From: RGIG3013 sp045538935 | GTDB lineage: Bacteria; Bacillota; Clostridia; Oscillospirales; Acutalibacteraceae | Assembly (NCBI GenBank): GCA_045538935.1 | Contig: JAZQEI010000004.1 | Location: 1-64,000 of the forward strand | Direction: 5' to 3' | Length of the DNA stretch: 64,000 bases | Part shown: piece by piece, positions 1-6,050 of the stretch | Numbering within the stretch: position 1 is the stretch's first letter | Layout: each line of letters starts with the position of its first letter | Notes under the pieces: model-generated | What the model was told of the DNA's origin: nothing | The model's database searches: none | What the model saw: the letters and a program-made list of their open reading frames with translations, nothing else | Position numbers and translations under genes: made by a program

Positions 1-125
1 CAAGATTAGATATCCCATAGCATAAGCTAGTAAGGTCCCCGGAAGACTACCGGGTTGATAGGCTGCGTGTGTAAGTGTGGTGACATATTTAGCTTGGCAG
101 TACTAATAGACCGAGGGCTTGACCT
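1..125 (+). rRNA. 23S ribosomal RNA, 3' end (partial)
   Basis: The window opens inside the last part of 23S rRNA. The conserved terminal region is readable: GTTGATAGGCTG..GTGTAAG, then GGCAGTACTAATAGACCGAG and the final GGGCTTGACC. This is the usual 3' domain ending of bacterial 23S. The rest lies outside the window. It is followed on the same strand by two tRNAs and then 5S, so it is the upstream part of an rRNA operon. The exact mature 3' end is judged by similarity only. Confidence 0.95.
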
Positions 126-185
126 ATTATTTCGTTCCTCACTCATCGCTAACTTTGTTCAGTTTTTAGGGTGTGATTGAAAAAT

Positions 186-261
186 GCACCATTAGCTCAG
201 TTGGTAGAGCACCTGACTCTTAATCAGGGTGTCCCGGGTTCGAGTCCCTGATGGTGCACCA
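186..261 (+). tRNA. tRNA-Lys (anticodon CTT)
   Basis: Full cloverleaf: acceptor strand GCACCAT pairs with ATGGTGC, D-arm AGCTCAGTTGGTAGAGC, anticodon loop CTCTTAA giving anticodon CTT, T-arm GGGTTCGAGTCCC, and an encoded CCA end. It sits between 23S and 5S, an unusual place for a tRNA. Confidence 0.97.
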
Positions 262-302
262 CGGTTAATGATAGCTCAACCAGAGCTTCAGATATAGGAA
301 AT

Positions 303-378
303 GGCCCGTTGGTCAAGTGGCCTAAGACTCCGGCCTCTCACGCCGGCAACACGAGTTCGAATCTCGTACGGGTCACCA
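303..378 (+). tRNA. tRNA-Glu (anticodon CTC)
   Basis: Cloverleaf with acceptor GGCCCGT/ACGGGTC, anticodon stem CCGGC/GCCGG with loop CTCTCAC giving CTC, T-loop GTTCGAATC and an encoded CCA. It is the second tRNA placed between 23S and 5S. It reads the less common GAG codon; a TTC-anticodon tRNA-Glu must lie elsewhere in the genome. Confidence 0.95.
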
Positions 379-455
379 CTTCCCTTATTATGCATATTTT
401 AACATAAAACAGTGTATACTGTTTTATATAGCGGTGCTTAAAGGCACAGCAAGTA

Positions 456-572
456 GTTGGTGTTGATTGCGGTGAGGGTCCACCTGTTCCCATCCCGAAC
501 ACAGAAGTTAAGCTCACTAGCGCTGAAAATACTTGGCGGGCAGCTGCCTGGGAAGATAGGAAGGCGCCAACA
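456..572 (+). rRNA. 5S ribosomal RNA
   Basis: Recognised by the 5S core CCACCTGTTCCCATCCCGAA, then CACAGAAGTTAAGC, the loop E region and TGGGAAGATAGG. The 5' TTGGTGTT pairs with the 3' GCGCCAAC to close helix I. Length is about 117 nt, normal for 5S. It follows tRNA-Glu and precedes tRNA-Asn in the same operon. Confidence 0.95.
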
Positions 573-632
573 CAAAGTCCTATGGCCCGATTTGTAATAT
601 ATTACAAGTCGGCCTTAGGTTTTAAACCGAAT

Positions 633-708
633 GCCTCAATAGCTCAGTCGGTAGAGCACGCGGCTGTTAACCGCGGTGTCACAGGTTCGAGCCCTGTTTG
701 AGGCGCCA
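633..708 (+). tRNA. tRNA-Asn (anticodon GTT)
   Basis: Acceptor GCCTCAA/TTGAGGC, D-arm AGCTCAGTCGGTAGAGC, anticodon stem-loop CGCGG-CTGTTAA-CCGCG giving GTT, T-arm CAGGTTCGAGCCCTG, discriminator G and encoded CCA. It is the last gene of the rRNA operon, directly followed by a terminator. Confidence 0.97.
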
Positions 709-710
709 AA

Positions 711-743
711 AAACTCTCGTTCAATAGAACGAGAGTTTTTTTA
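711..743 (+). terminator. Terminator of the rRNA/tRNA operon
   Basis: A hairpin with stem AACTCTCGTTC / GAACGAGAGTT followed by a T-run, three bases after the CCA of tRNA-Asn. Confidence 0.9.
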
Positions 744-744
744 T

Positions 745-934
745 CCATTGCGAAAGCAATGGCATATCATCAACACGGCGTTGCCGTGTTGTATCTCATC
801 AGTCCGTTAGGACTGTATATCATCACGCTTTAGCGTGTATCAAAAACCCTTTCGCAATGATGATATACAACTTCTTGCGAAGTTGATGATATGCAATTCC
901 TGCGGAATTGATGATATACAACGGCAAGCCGTTG
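745..934. repeat. Hairpin array 1 with a dyad-symmetric linker
   Basis: Seven short perfect or near-perfect hairpins with different stems occur in a row: 745-762, 772-790, 800-815, 824-837, 868-885, 894-910 and 919-934. They are joined by a constant 8-bp linker. In the left half the linker reads ATATCATC (764-771, 793-800 with one change, 817-824). In the right half it reads the reverse complement GATGATAT (859-866, 885-892, 910-917). The orientation switches at about 840-858. In RNA or single-stranded DNA the three left linkers could pair with the three right ones to make a spine with hairpins on both sides. No protein is coded. The last hairpin touches the -35 box of the next gene's promoter. 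Confidence 0.8.
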
Positions 935-960
935 ATTTTATTCCGCTTTTATGCTATAAT
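932..960 (+). promoter_or_regulatory. Sigma-A promoter, cassette 1
   Basis: TTGATT (932-937), 17-bp spacer, TATAAT (955-960) preceded by TG-C, an extended -10. From the run CTTTTATGCTATA through the RBS AAGGCGGTGATGAT to the ATG at 981, it nearly matches the module before the gene at 2343. Confidence 0.8.
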
Positions 961-980
961 ACCACCAAGGCGGTGATGAT

Positions 981-1490
981 ATGAAAAAAATTAGCCAAGG
1001 CAAATTTGAAATTTGTGCTACAAAGACAGATGCAATAGATAAATTTATGCAAATGCAGGGTCTTTGCAGGGAAGAAATTAACGGCTACCAACGAATTGAA
1101 TTTTATTGTACTAGAAAAGGCAAAATCACTGTTACTAATCCGCCGTCAAGACATATCGAACGTACATACTCTACATCTCTTTACGGAGAGGTTATCGAAC
1201 AAGATGGAAAAACCTATGTTTCATATTATACTGTTTATAGTCATTATAATAATATTTTAAAGATAATTAGCCTTGTACTGTTAACCGTAATGTCTGTATT
1301 TGCCATTCTTTTTGCTATTGCTGATTCTAGTCAAAAAGTGCCTTATATTATTTTTGTTTTGTGTTGTGCTTTTTCTATTTTTCAACTAATCAATACCTTA
1401 AAAGAAAAAAAGAATGCTCCGAGAGACTCTGAAATAATGGTAAGAGAACTCAAAAATAGAGTCGATGCGGTAAATTTATGGGACAAATAA
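981..1490 (+). CDS. Hypothetical membrane protein, 169 aa
   Basis: I do not recognise a family. The protein has a soluble N-terminal half (residues 1-88) rich in basic and polar residues. Two hydrophobic segments follow at about 91-113 and 119-140, then a charged tail (EKKNAPRDSEIM..). This looks like a two-pass membrane protein with both ends on one side. The start is set by the RBS AAGGCGGTGATGAT just before ATG 981. It is followed after 15 bp by a YcxB-like gene with no terminator between, so the two form a small operon. It lies in a cassette-like accessory patch next to an rRNA operon. Confidence 0.75.
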   Translation: MKKISQGKFEICATKTDAIDKFMQMQGLCREEINGYQRIEFYCTRKGKITVTNPPSRHIERTYSTSLYGEVIEQDGKTYVSYYTVYSHYNNILKIISLVLLTVMSVFAILFAIADSSQKVPYIIFVLCCAFSIFQLINTLKEKKNAPRDSEIMVRELKNRVDAVNLWDK

Positions 1491-1505
1491 ATAAGAGGTG
1501 CTTTT

Positions 1506-2009
1506 GTGGAAATACTGTTTGAGAATAAGTATGTTAAAAATCGTGAATGGGCAAAAGATGTATTTGGGTATATAAATTTTCGTCGTCCTTTAATTATTGT
1601 TTTTGATATTTATTTCTTTTTGTGTATTATATTAGGTATTGTTGATATAATCGTTGATAAGAATATTAATGTATATTTGTTTATACTACCGATTGTTTGG
1701 ATGTTTTTGCAGGTGTTTATATATATCAAGAATGTTAATATTACGCTGAAACGTGATTTGGAAATGCATGGAAAACCTGTTGAAATTACAGTAACTATTA
1801 CTGATGAGAATATTACAACGGTGCAGTCAACGGGTTCTGAAATTCATTTAAATTATGCAGATGTAAAAAAAGCATTTCAAACGAAGAAATACATATATTT
1901 GCAAACAAAAGCCAGTTTGCTTTGTTCTTTTAAAAAAGCCGGTTTTTCTATTGGTAATGAAGAAGATTTTTTGAAGTTTTTGAGGAATAAAGGCATAAAA
2001 ATAAAGTGA
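1506..2009 (+). CDS. YcxB-like membrane protein, 167 aa
   Basis: Starts at GTG 1506 after an AAGAGGTG ribosome site. Two hydrophobic segments (about residues 29-50 and 55-75) are followed by a soluble domain. Its pattern matches the YcxB-like C-terminal domain: EITVTITDENITTVQSTG, then HLNYADVKKAFQTKKYIYLQ, then KKAGF and a final FLKFLRNKG. In this family (known from B. subtilis YcxB) the domain follows two transmembrane helices; function is unknown. It is the second gene of the cassette 1 operon. The family call rests on motif order and topology, not on a search. Confidence 0.75.
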   Translation: MEILFENKYVKNREWAKDVFGYINFRRPLIIVFDIYFFLCIILGIVDIIVDKNINVYLFILPIVWMFLQVFIYIKNVNITLKRDLEMHGKPVEITVTITDENITTVQSTGSEIHLNYADVKKAFQTKKYIYLQTKASLLCSFKKAGFSIGNEEDFLKFLRNKGIKIK

Positions 2010-2024
2010 ATATGTAAAATCCTC

Positions 2025-2070
2025 GGTTTTCAGGTATATTTTATTTGTGTCACTAAGTTCAAAACACCCA
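2025..2070. repeat. Conserved 3' cassette motif, copy 1
   Basis: The stretch from GGTTTTCAGG through GTGTCACTAAGTTCAAA to CACCCA recurs at 2853-2898 with about 36 of 46 bases the same; most of the differences are transitions. Both copies lie just after the last gene of a cassette and just before its terminator. Confidence 0.75.
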
Positions 2071-2110
2071 AAAAGAAAAAGCACACCACACGGTGTGCTT
2101 TTTCTTTTTG
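2069..2110. terminator. Strong bidirectional terminator
   Basis: A long perfect hairpin: A-rich arm with AAAAAGCACACC, loop ACAC, then GGTGTGCTTTTT and more T. It closes cassette 1 and can work on both strands. Confidence 0.9.
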
Positions 2111-2114
2111 TGTT

Positions 2115-2287
2115 TGTGTCCGCAAGGACACAACATCGTTTTGCAACGCAGTTGCAAACATCATTTTTCGCAGAGCGAAAACATCGTTCCGCTTGGCGGA
2201 CACAAAACGATGTTGCCTTCGGCAAACAGTGTTATGCTTCGCACAAACGATGTGGGCTAACGCCCAACGATGTTGCACTTCGTGCAA
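2115..2287. repeat. Hairpin array 2 with a dyad-symmetric linker
   Basis: Eight short hairpins with unrelated stems: 2115-2132, 2141-2157, 2166-2180, 2188-2200, 2213-2225, 2232-2246, 2253-2266 and 2273-2287. The linker is CATCGTT in the left part (2134-2140, 2159-2165 as CATCATT, 2182-2188). It becomes the reverse complement AACGATG in the right part (2206-2212, 2226-2231 degenerate, 2246-2252, 2266-2272). The switch is at about 2200. The build is the same as array 1, with a different linker word. Open frames cross it on both strands only because it is rich in Cys/Arg codons; it is not a gene. Confidence 0.8.
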
Positions 2288-2293
2288 GCGCCC

Positions 2294-2322
2294 TTGCACC
2301 TCCACCACTTTTATGCTATACT
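2294..2322 (+). promoter_or_regulatory. Sigma-A promoter, cassette 2
   Basis: TTGCAC (2294-2299), 17-bp spacer, TATACT (2317-2322) with TG-C before it. The block 2308-2345 copies 946-983, including the RBS AAGGCGGTGAAGAT. Confidence 0.75.
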
Positions 2323-2342
2323 TAACCCAAGGCGGTGAAGAT

Positions 2343-2831
2343 ATGAAGAGATTTGCAATTTTGTTCTTGTGTTTAATACTGATTTTTGGACTTTCCGCTT
2401 GTAACCTAAATAAAAATACAAGTTTAAATGTAAATCACGAGGTGAACGATATGTCTTTATTAGAGTATTTACAGAATAATATTTCAACTTATAATTCATT
2501 AGACGAAATCATAAATGTATTTGAAGAAATGTGCAAGACCCCCATTGAAGAAGACCTTTTATTAAACGAGTATGGTGTTTATGATTTTACGGGGCAAGAT
2601 ATGTTTTACTATGATTTAGTGAGACAATATCCGGATGGAGAAGATGAATATTATCAGCTACGAGTAAGTATAATGTTCTCTCCTGATGAAGAAAATCGCT
2701 ATCTTGAAGATACTTTATGGAGTGATGATACCGACGAAAACTTCTTTGATTATATACGCAAGTCGGAAGGATATCATTATGCAAAAAATCACAAGTTGAA
2801 GTCCATTGATATAAGAATAGACCAAACTTAA
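2343..2831 (+). CDS. Hypothetical lipoprotein, 162 aa
   Basis: Start at ATG 2343 because the RBS AAGGCGGTGA lies just before it; the open frame runs further upstream through the hairpin array, but that part is not credible as protein. The N-terminus MKRFAILFLCLILIFGLSAC is a type II signal peptide with lipobox LSAC and lipid-bearing Cys20. The mature part (about 143 aa) is acidic and rich in Tyr, Asp and Glu (for example EDEYYQLRVSIMFSPDEENR) with no motif I know. It is predicted to sit on the outer face of the membrane. It forms the single gene of cassette 2, closed by the terminator at 2901-2932. Confidence 0.8.
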   Translation: MKRFAILFLCLILIFGLSACNLNKNTSLNVNHEVNDMSLLEYLQNNISTYNSLDEIINVFEEMCKTPIEEDLLLNEYGVYDFTGQDMFYYDLVRQYPDGEDEYYQLRVSIMFSPDEENRYLEDTLWSDDTDENFFDYIRKSEGYHYAKNHKLKSIDIRIDQT

Positions 2832-2852
2832 TATTGAAATTCAAAAATTTTC

Positions 2853-2898
2853 AGTTTTCAGGCACATTTCATTCGTGTCATTAAGTTCAAACTATCCA
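2853..2898. repeat. Conserved 3' cassette motif, copy 2
   Basis: Second copy of the 2025-2070 motif: AGTTTTCAGG.., GTGTCATTAAGTTCAAA, ..TATCCA. It again lies between a cassette gene and its terminator. Confidence 0.75.
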
Positions 2899-2900
2899 AA

Positions 2901-2932
2901 CAAAAAAGACTACCAGATGGTAGTCTTTTTTG
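2901..2932. terminator. Bidirectional terminator after the lipoprotein
   Basis: Perfect hairpin AAAAAAGACTACC / TGGTAGTCTTTTTT with a 2-3 base loop. Confidence 0.9.
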
Positions 2933-2953
2933 TTTCGTTCTTTAAATAAAGCT

Positions 2954-3092
2954 TGTACTGTCATTCCGCGGTCAGTAGTCTTGTGCTTACCGACTGAGCG
3001 AGCAAAGGAGGAGCGCAGAGGCGCCGCGGTCGAAAGTTGCCCACGCTCCAAGTGGATAGCAACTCACATACACCGCAAGAGTTGACTGTACA
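2954..3092 (+). ncRNA. Candidate structured RNA or small non-autonomous element
   Basis: A GC-rich island in AT-rich surroundings. Its ends pair: TGTACTGTCA (2954-2963) with TGACTGTACA (3083-3092), 9 of 10. Inside, CCGCGG (2966-2971) pairs with CCGCGG (3024-3029); TCAGT (2972-2976) pairs with ACTGA (2993-2997). A third stem has AGTTGC (3035-3040) with GCAACT (3059-3064), continued by CCAC/GTGG (3041-3044, 3052-3055). No reading frame of note crosses it. It could be a structured RNA or a MITE-like element with imperfect terminal inverted repeats. I do not match it to a named RNA family. The strand is uncertain because palindromes read both ways. Confidence 0.35.
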
Positions 3093-3138
3093 GATTAATG
3101 TTAAGATAAAGGTTCTGCAGACTGATAAATCAATATAC

Positions 3139-3168
3139 AAAAAAAGCCGTGATATTCACGGCTTTTTT
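3139..3168. terminator. Bidirectional terminator
   Basis: Hairpin AAAAAAGCCGTGA / TCACGGCTTTTTT. It ends the minus-strand XRE gene (overlapping its stop codon) and anything coming from the left. Confidence 0.88.
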
Positions 3169-3376
3169 AAATATTTTCTTCATCTATATACTGCATAATA
3201 TCTTGAACATTACATTTTAAAATTTTACAAAACATTTCAATTGTGTGCGTGCTTACGCTTTCATTTCTTTTTAATCGGGTTATTTGTGCGGGGCTGATAT
3301 TATGTTTTTTGATAAGTGTGTATTGTGTAATACCTTTTTCTTTCATCGTCTGCCATAATTTATCATAGGAAATCAT
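3167..3376 (-). CDS. Small XRE-family HTH repressor, 69 aa
   Basis: A one-domain Cro/C1-type helix-turn-helix protein. The helices are visible: KLWQTMKEKGITQYTLIKKH, ISPAQITRLKRNES, THTIEMFCKILKC, then an acidic tail. Start chosen at ATG 3376 because GGGAGG lies nine bases upstream; the longer frame from 3400 would run through that site. It is divergent from the lipoprotein gene at 3575 with palindromic operators between them. It is a paralogue of the protein at 37742-37945 (both begin MISY.., share IS.., DRLK/TRLK and a Cys in the last helix), which also sits divergent from a lipoprotein gene. Confidence 0.88.
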   Translation of the reverse strand: MISYDKLWQTMKEKGITQYTLIKKHNISPAQITRLKRNESVSTHTIEMFCKILKCNVQDIMQYIDEENI

Positions 3377-3401
3377 ATTTTTATTCCTCCCTATTGACAT
3401 A

Positions 3402-3445
3402 TTAACCGAATATGGTATATAATAATATTAACCAATATCGGTTAA
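3402..3445. promoter_or_regulatory. Two palindromic operator candidates
   Basis: TTAACCAATATCGGTTAA (3428-3445) and TTAACCGAATATGGTA (3402-3417) share half-sites AACC and GGTT around an ATAT centre, 26 bp apart. They lie just upstream of the XRE gene start. The XRE protein is the obvious candidate to bind them and repress itself, and perhaps the divergent lipoprotein gene. Confidence 0.6.
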
Positions 3446-3574
3446 TAAAAAGAGGAAAAATTAGTTTTAGGTCAATTTTTCGTTTTAAATTTTGTAAAAA
3501 CTAATTCTTGTATTATAATTTTGTATTGACACAGTACAAATATTATAATATCTTAAATATAAGAGGTGAAGAAA

Positions 3575-4945
3575 ATGAAAAAAATTTTATGCTTGACAAT
3601 TTCACTAATTTTAATCATTTGCGGTTTCTCTGCTTGCAGGGCTAATATACAGCAGCCTGTTTTAGATGACAATGAAAGTTCGCAAATTACAGGTACAAAC
3701 AATGTTGTTTCGGCAGAGAACAAGACTGAAAATTCTTTTTCAGACTCTACTTCAGCTAAAGATAACAATAATGATTCAAACACATTCTCATCAAATAACT
3801 ATTCTAACAACAATAATAAAACATCTTCAAACAGCCCGGTAATACAAAATAACACTTCTAACAACAATAATAAAACATCTTCAAATGTAACAACAAACCA
3901 AACAAACAAAAATAACTCTTCAAAAGTCAACACCACAACAACTTCTAATGTTACAACAAACAATAACCAAACTCACGAAAACATAGATAACGGTGTTTTG
4001 AAAAAGGCAACAGCCCAAGAGATGAATGTGCCCGAAAATATGAAATTAATAGGCACAAATGACGCCACAGAAGAAAATAATTCAGACAAAATAAAGGCTA
4101 CAGTTGCTGCATATAAACTTGACGGTGATGTTATAAATTGGAAGACAGAGAATGATCTTCTTTATGTTATAACATCGGGAAATAACCGCTTAGTTGTTAT
4201 AAATTCAAAAGATATGACACCTATTGATAACGTTCCGCTTGCAGGCAAACCGGCAGAAATTAATCTTATTGGTAATGAAATTTATATTTCGTTGCCAGAT
4301 TTATGCAGAATTGATGTTTTCTCAAAATCAAACTATACCAAAACAAATTCACTGTATTTTGACCATGAAGTTTCGTCTTTTTGTATAGACGGCGATTATA
4401 TTTATTATTCTGAGCACGACCAACATTGTAACGTATTTAAAAAAAATATGGTAACAAATGCTTTGGCACAAATTGGTGGTTTTTTTTACTTCCCAAAATT
4501 GTATTTGAACAAGCAGGACAACATTTTATATATTGGCGAAACCAACTGTACAGGGTGTACTCTGTATTATTATGATGCAACAACTTTAACACTTAAGAGC
4601 AAGTTTAATAAAAACGATTATGGAATGTTGAATCATACCAGAGAAATTTTCCATGTAGGAAATGAAATCTTTTGGGGCAATTATCGTTTTTCAGATACAA
4701 ATGCAAAACAAATAATCGGCAGATACGGTGAGGCTGATTACGGAAGCGTTAATTTTGCATCAAGCGAAATAGTGTCAACATTTGAGGGCCTTTTCCTTAC
4801 CGATACTTATGAGTGTATTATCGATTATTTGGATTCTGGATTTAAATATGAATATATTCTTGTAACAGAATCTTATAATATTTTCTTTAGAGCTAGAAGT
4901 GTTGACAAAGATATAATTATTGGTATTAATTTTAGTATGCAATAA
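3575..4945 (+). CDS. Asn/Ser/Thr-rich lipoprotein with a beta-propeller-like domain, 456 aa
   Basis: Start at ATG 3575; the in-frame GTG at 3566 is part of the RBS AGAGGTGA. Signal peptide with lipobox FSAC, Cys21. Residues about 22-150 are a low-complexity linker of Asn, Ser and Thr carrying two tandem 18-residue repeats. From about residue 170 onward there is a repeating strand pattern (INWKTENDLLYVITSGNNRLVVINS, then LAGKPAEINLIGNEIYISL, then HEVSSFCIDGDYIYYSE). This looks like a surface beta-propeller such as a YVTN/WD-type sensor or binding domain. The protein is expected on the outer membrane face, the linker spanning the wall. It is divergent from an XRE repressor. Confidence 0.8.
   Translation: MKKILCLTISLILIICGFSACRANIQQPVLDDNESSQITGTNNVVSAENKTENSFSDSTSAKDNNNDSNTFSSNNYSNNNNKTSSNSPVIQNNTSNNNNKTSSNVTTNQTNKNNSSKVNTTTTSNVTTNNNQTHENIDNGVLKKATAQEMNVPENMKLIGTNDATEENNSDKIKATVAAYKLDGDVINWKTENDLLYVITSGNNRLVVINSKDMTPIDNVPLAGKPAEINLIGNEIYISLPDLCRIDVFSKSNYTKTNSLYFDHEVSSFCIDGDYIYYSEHDQHCNVFKKNMVTNALAQIGGFFYFPKLYLNKQDNILYIGETNCTGCTLYYYDATTLTLKSKFNKNDYGMLNHTREIFHVGNEIFWGNYRFSDTNAKQIIGRYGEADYGSVNFASSEIVSTFEGLFLTDTYECIIDYLDSGFKYEYILVTESYNIFFRARSVDKDIIIGINFSMQ
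3793..3900 (+). repeat. 54-bp tandem repeat in the lipoprotein linker
   Basis: Two units, 3793-3846 and 3847-3900. The first 39 bases of each are nearly identical (AACAACAATAATAAAACATC core); the remainder has diverged. Each unit codes 18 residues around SNNNNKTSSN, so length change would keep the frame. Confidence 0.75.
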
Positions 4946-4959
4946 TTGTAAATAGACAT

Positions 4960-4987
4960 AAAGCACCATCTGTTAAGATGGTGCTTT
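4960..4987. terminator. Terminator after the 3575 lipoprotein
   Basis: Hairpin AAAGCACCATC / GATGGTGCTTT with loop TGTTAA, 15 bases after the stop codon. Confidence 0.85.
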
Positions 4988-5009
4988 AAATTTTGGTATT
5001 GAATTTTTA

Positions 5010-5038
5010 TTGTTTGTGGAATTTGGATATGATATAAT
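5010..5038 (+). promoter_or_regulatory. Promoter of the cysteine hydrolase gene
   Basis: TTGTTT (5010-5015), 17-bp spacer, TATAAT (5033-5038). Confidence 0.6.
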
Positions 5039-5094
5039 ATACTAAAATCTTTGATTATTTGAAAATTGTTTTAATGAATTTTAAGGAGAATAAA

Positions 5095-5604
5095 ATGAAA
5101 TATTTAATTGTTGTAGATATGCAGGTGGATTTTATAAATGGTGCCCTTGGTAGCCAAGATGCTATGGCAATAGTACCGAATGTTGTAAACAAGGTAAAGA
5201 ATTTTGACGGGAAAATCATTTTTACTCGCGATACTCATTTTGATAATTATATGCAATCACAAGAAGGAACCAAACTACCTATACCTCATTGCATTAAGGG
5301 TACTGACGGTTGGCAGATTTGTAGAGAATTGCAGCCTTATGCTAAAACAATAGTTGATAAAATAACCTTTGGTAGTGTAGATTTACCGCAAATTATTAAA
5401 AACTATTCAGAGCCGATTGATGAAATAGAGCTTTGTGGGCTTTGTACCGATATTTGTGTTATATCTAATGCAATGATTTTAAAAGCCACGTTCCCTGAGG
5501 TTAAAATTACGGTTGATGCCTCTTGCTGTGCGGGTGTTAGCAAAGATAGCCATAATACTGCTTTAAATGCTATGAGAGCAGTACAAATTGATATTAAAGA
5601 GTAG
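5095..5604 (+). CDS. Nicotinamidase-related cysteine hydrolase (isochorismatase fold), 169 aa
   Basis: Start at ATG 5095 after TAAGGAGA; an upstream in-frame start at 5059 has no RBS. The fold's marks are all visible: catalytic Asp in YLIVVDMQVDF near the N-terminus, metal-type residues in FTRDTHFDNY, and the PIPHCIKGTDGW block typical of nicotinamidases. A Lys follows in IVDKITFGS, and the nucleophilic Cys is in ELCGLCTDICV. Nicotinamidase (PncA) turns nicotinamide into nicotinate for NAD salvage. Family membership is clear; the substrate is likely but not certain, since the family also holds other amidases. Single gene between terminators. Confidence 0.85.
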   Translation: MKYLIVVDMQVDFINGALGSQDAMAIVPNVVNKVKNFDGKIIFTRDTHFDNYMQSQEGTKLPIPHCIKGTDGWQICRELQPYAKTIVDKITFGSVDLPQIIKNYSEPIDEIELCGLCTDICVISNAMILKATFPEVKITVDASCCAGVSKDSHNTALNAMRAVQIDIKE

Positions 5605-5696
5605 TTATAATAAAAACTTTTTATTTTACTGTTGATGACAACATCAGTGGCTTGAATGCATAAGCGCCTTAATAAATAGTTTGATTAAAAGTAAAG

Positions 5697-5727
5697 AAAA
5701 TAAGCCGTGACTTTCACGGCTTATTTT
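5697..5727. terminator. Bidirectional terminator between convergent genes
   Basis: 14-bp perfect stem AAAATAAGCCGTGA / TCACGGCTTATTTT, loop CTT. It overlaps the stop codon of the XRE gene and also serves the plus-strand hydrolase gene. Confidence 0.88.
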
Positions 5728-5936
5728 TGTGTATTTGGGTTATTTGTTCTGTCTAATAAAAAATCCACAGAAACTTTATAATAATCGGCTAGTTTAATTA
5801 AAACCTCTGCCGTAAGAGAAATAACACCAGTTTCATATTGCGAATAGGTATTTTGCGATACGTTTAGGTATGCGGCTAGCTCTTTTTGTTTTATATCCCT
5901 ATCTTCTCTAATGCCTCGAAGATTTTTAAATTGCAT
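5721..5936 (-). CDS. XRE-family HTH transcriptional regulator, 71 aa
   Basis: Cro/C1-type HTH with the usual pattern: NLRGIREDRDIKQKELAAYL, then VSQNTYSQYETG, then LTAEVLIKLADYYKVSVDFLL and a short tail. Start taken as ATG 5936: AGGGTGA just upstream is the RBS, so the GTG inside it (5943) is not the start. It is divergent from the zinc-ribbon protein gene at 6051, and two near-identical palindromes lie between the genes. It most likely represses itself and that neighbour. Confidence 0.9.
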   Translation of the reverse strand: MQFKNLRGIREDRDIKQKELAAYLNVSQNTYSQYETGVISLTAEVLIKLADYYKVSVDFLLDRTNNPNTQK

Positions 5937-5962
5937 AAAAATCACCCTATAATATTATGCGA

Positions 5963-6008
5963 TATCTGTAATAAAGATATTGACTTTTATCTGTAATACA
6001 GATATAAT
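5963..6008. promoter_or_regulatory. Divergent promoter region with two operators
   Basis: Palindromes TATCTGTAATAAAGATA (5963-5979) and TATCTGTAATACAGATA (5989-6005), 26 bp centre to centre. The second fills the spacer of a strong plus-strand promoter: TTGACT (5980-5985), 17 bp, TATAAT (6003-6008). Binding there would block RNA polymerase at the gene starting at 6051. The first lies toward the XRE start, fitting autorepression. Confidence 0.75.
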
Positions 6009-6050
6009 ATGTTTGAATAATGCGAATATTCGTAAAAAGGGGATAAAATT

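Noticed and set aside
745..934. CRISPR array
   Set aside because: Regular spacing, but the repeated word is only 8 bp, it flips orientation, and the units between are self-complementary hairpins, not spacers; no cas genes are near.
2030..2325. Open frames of 90-125 codons on both strands through 1848-2325, and the upstream part of the 2193 frame
   Set aside because: They run through the terminator and hairpin array 2; composition is Cys/Arg/Thr-biased by the repeats and there is no ribosome site. Only the part from ATG 2343 is a gene.
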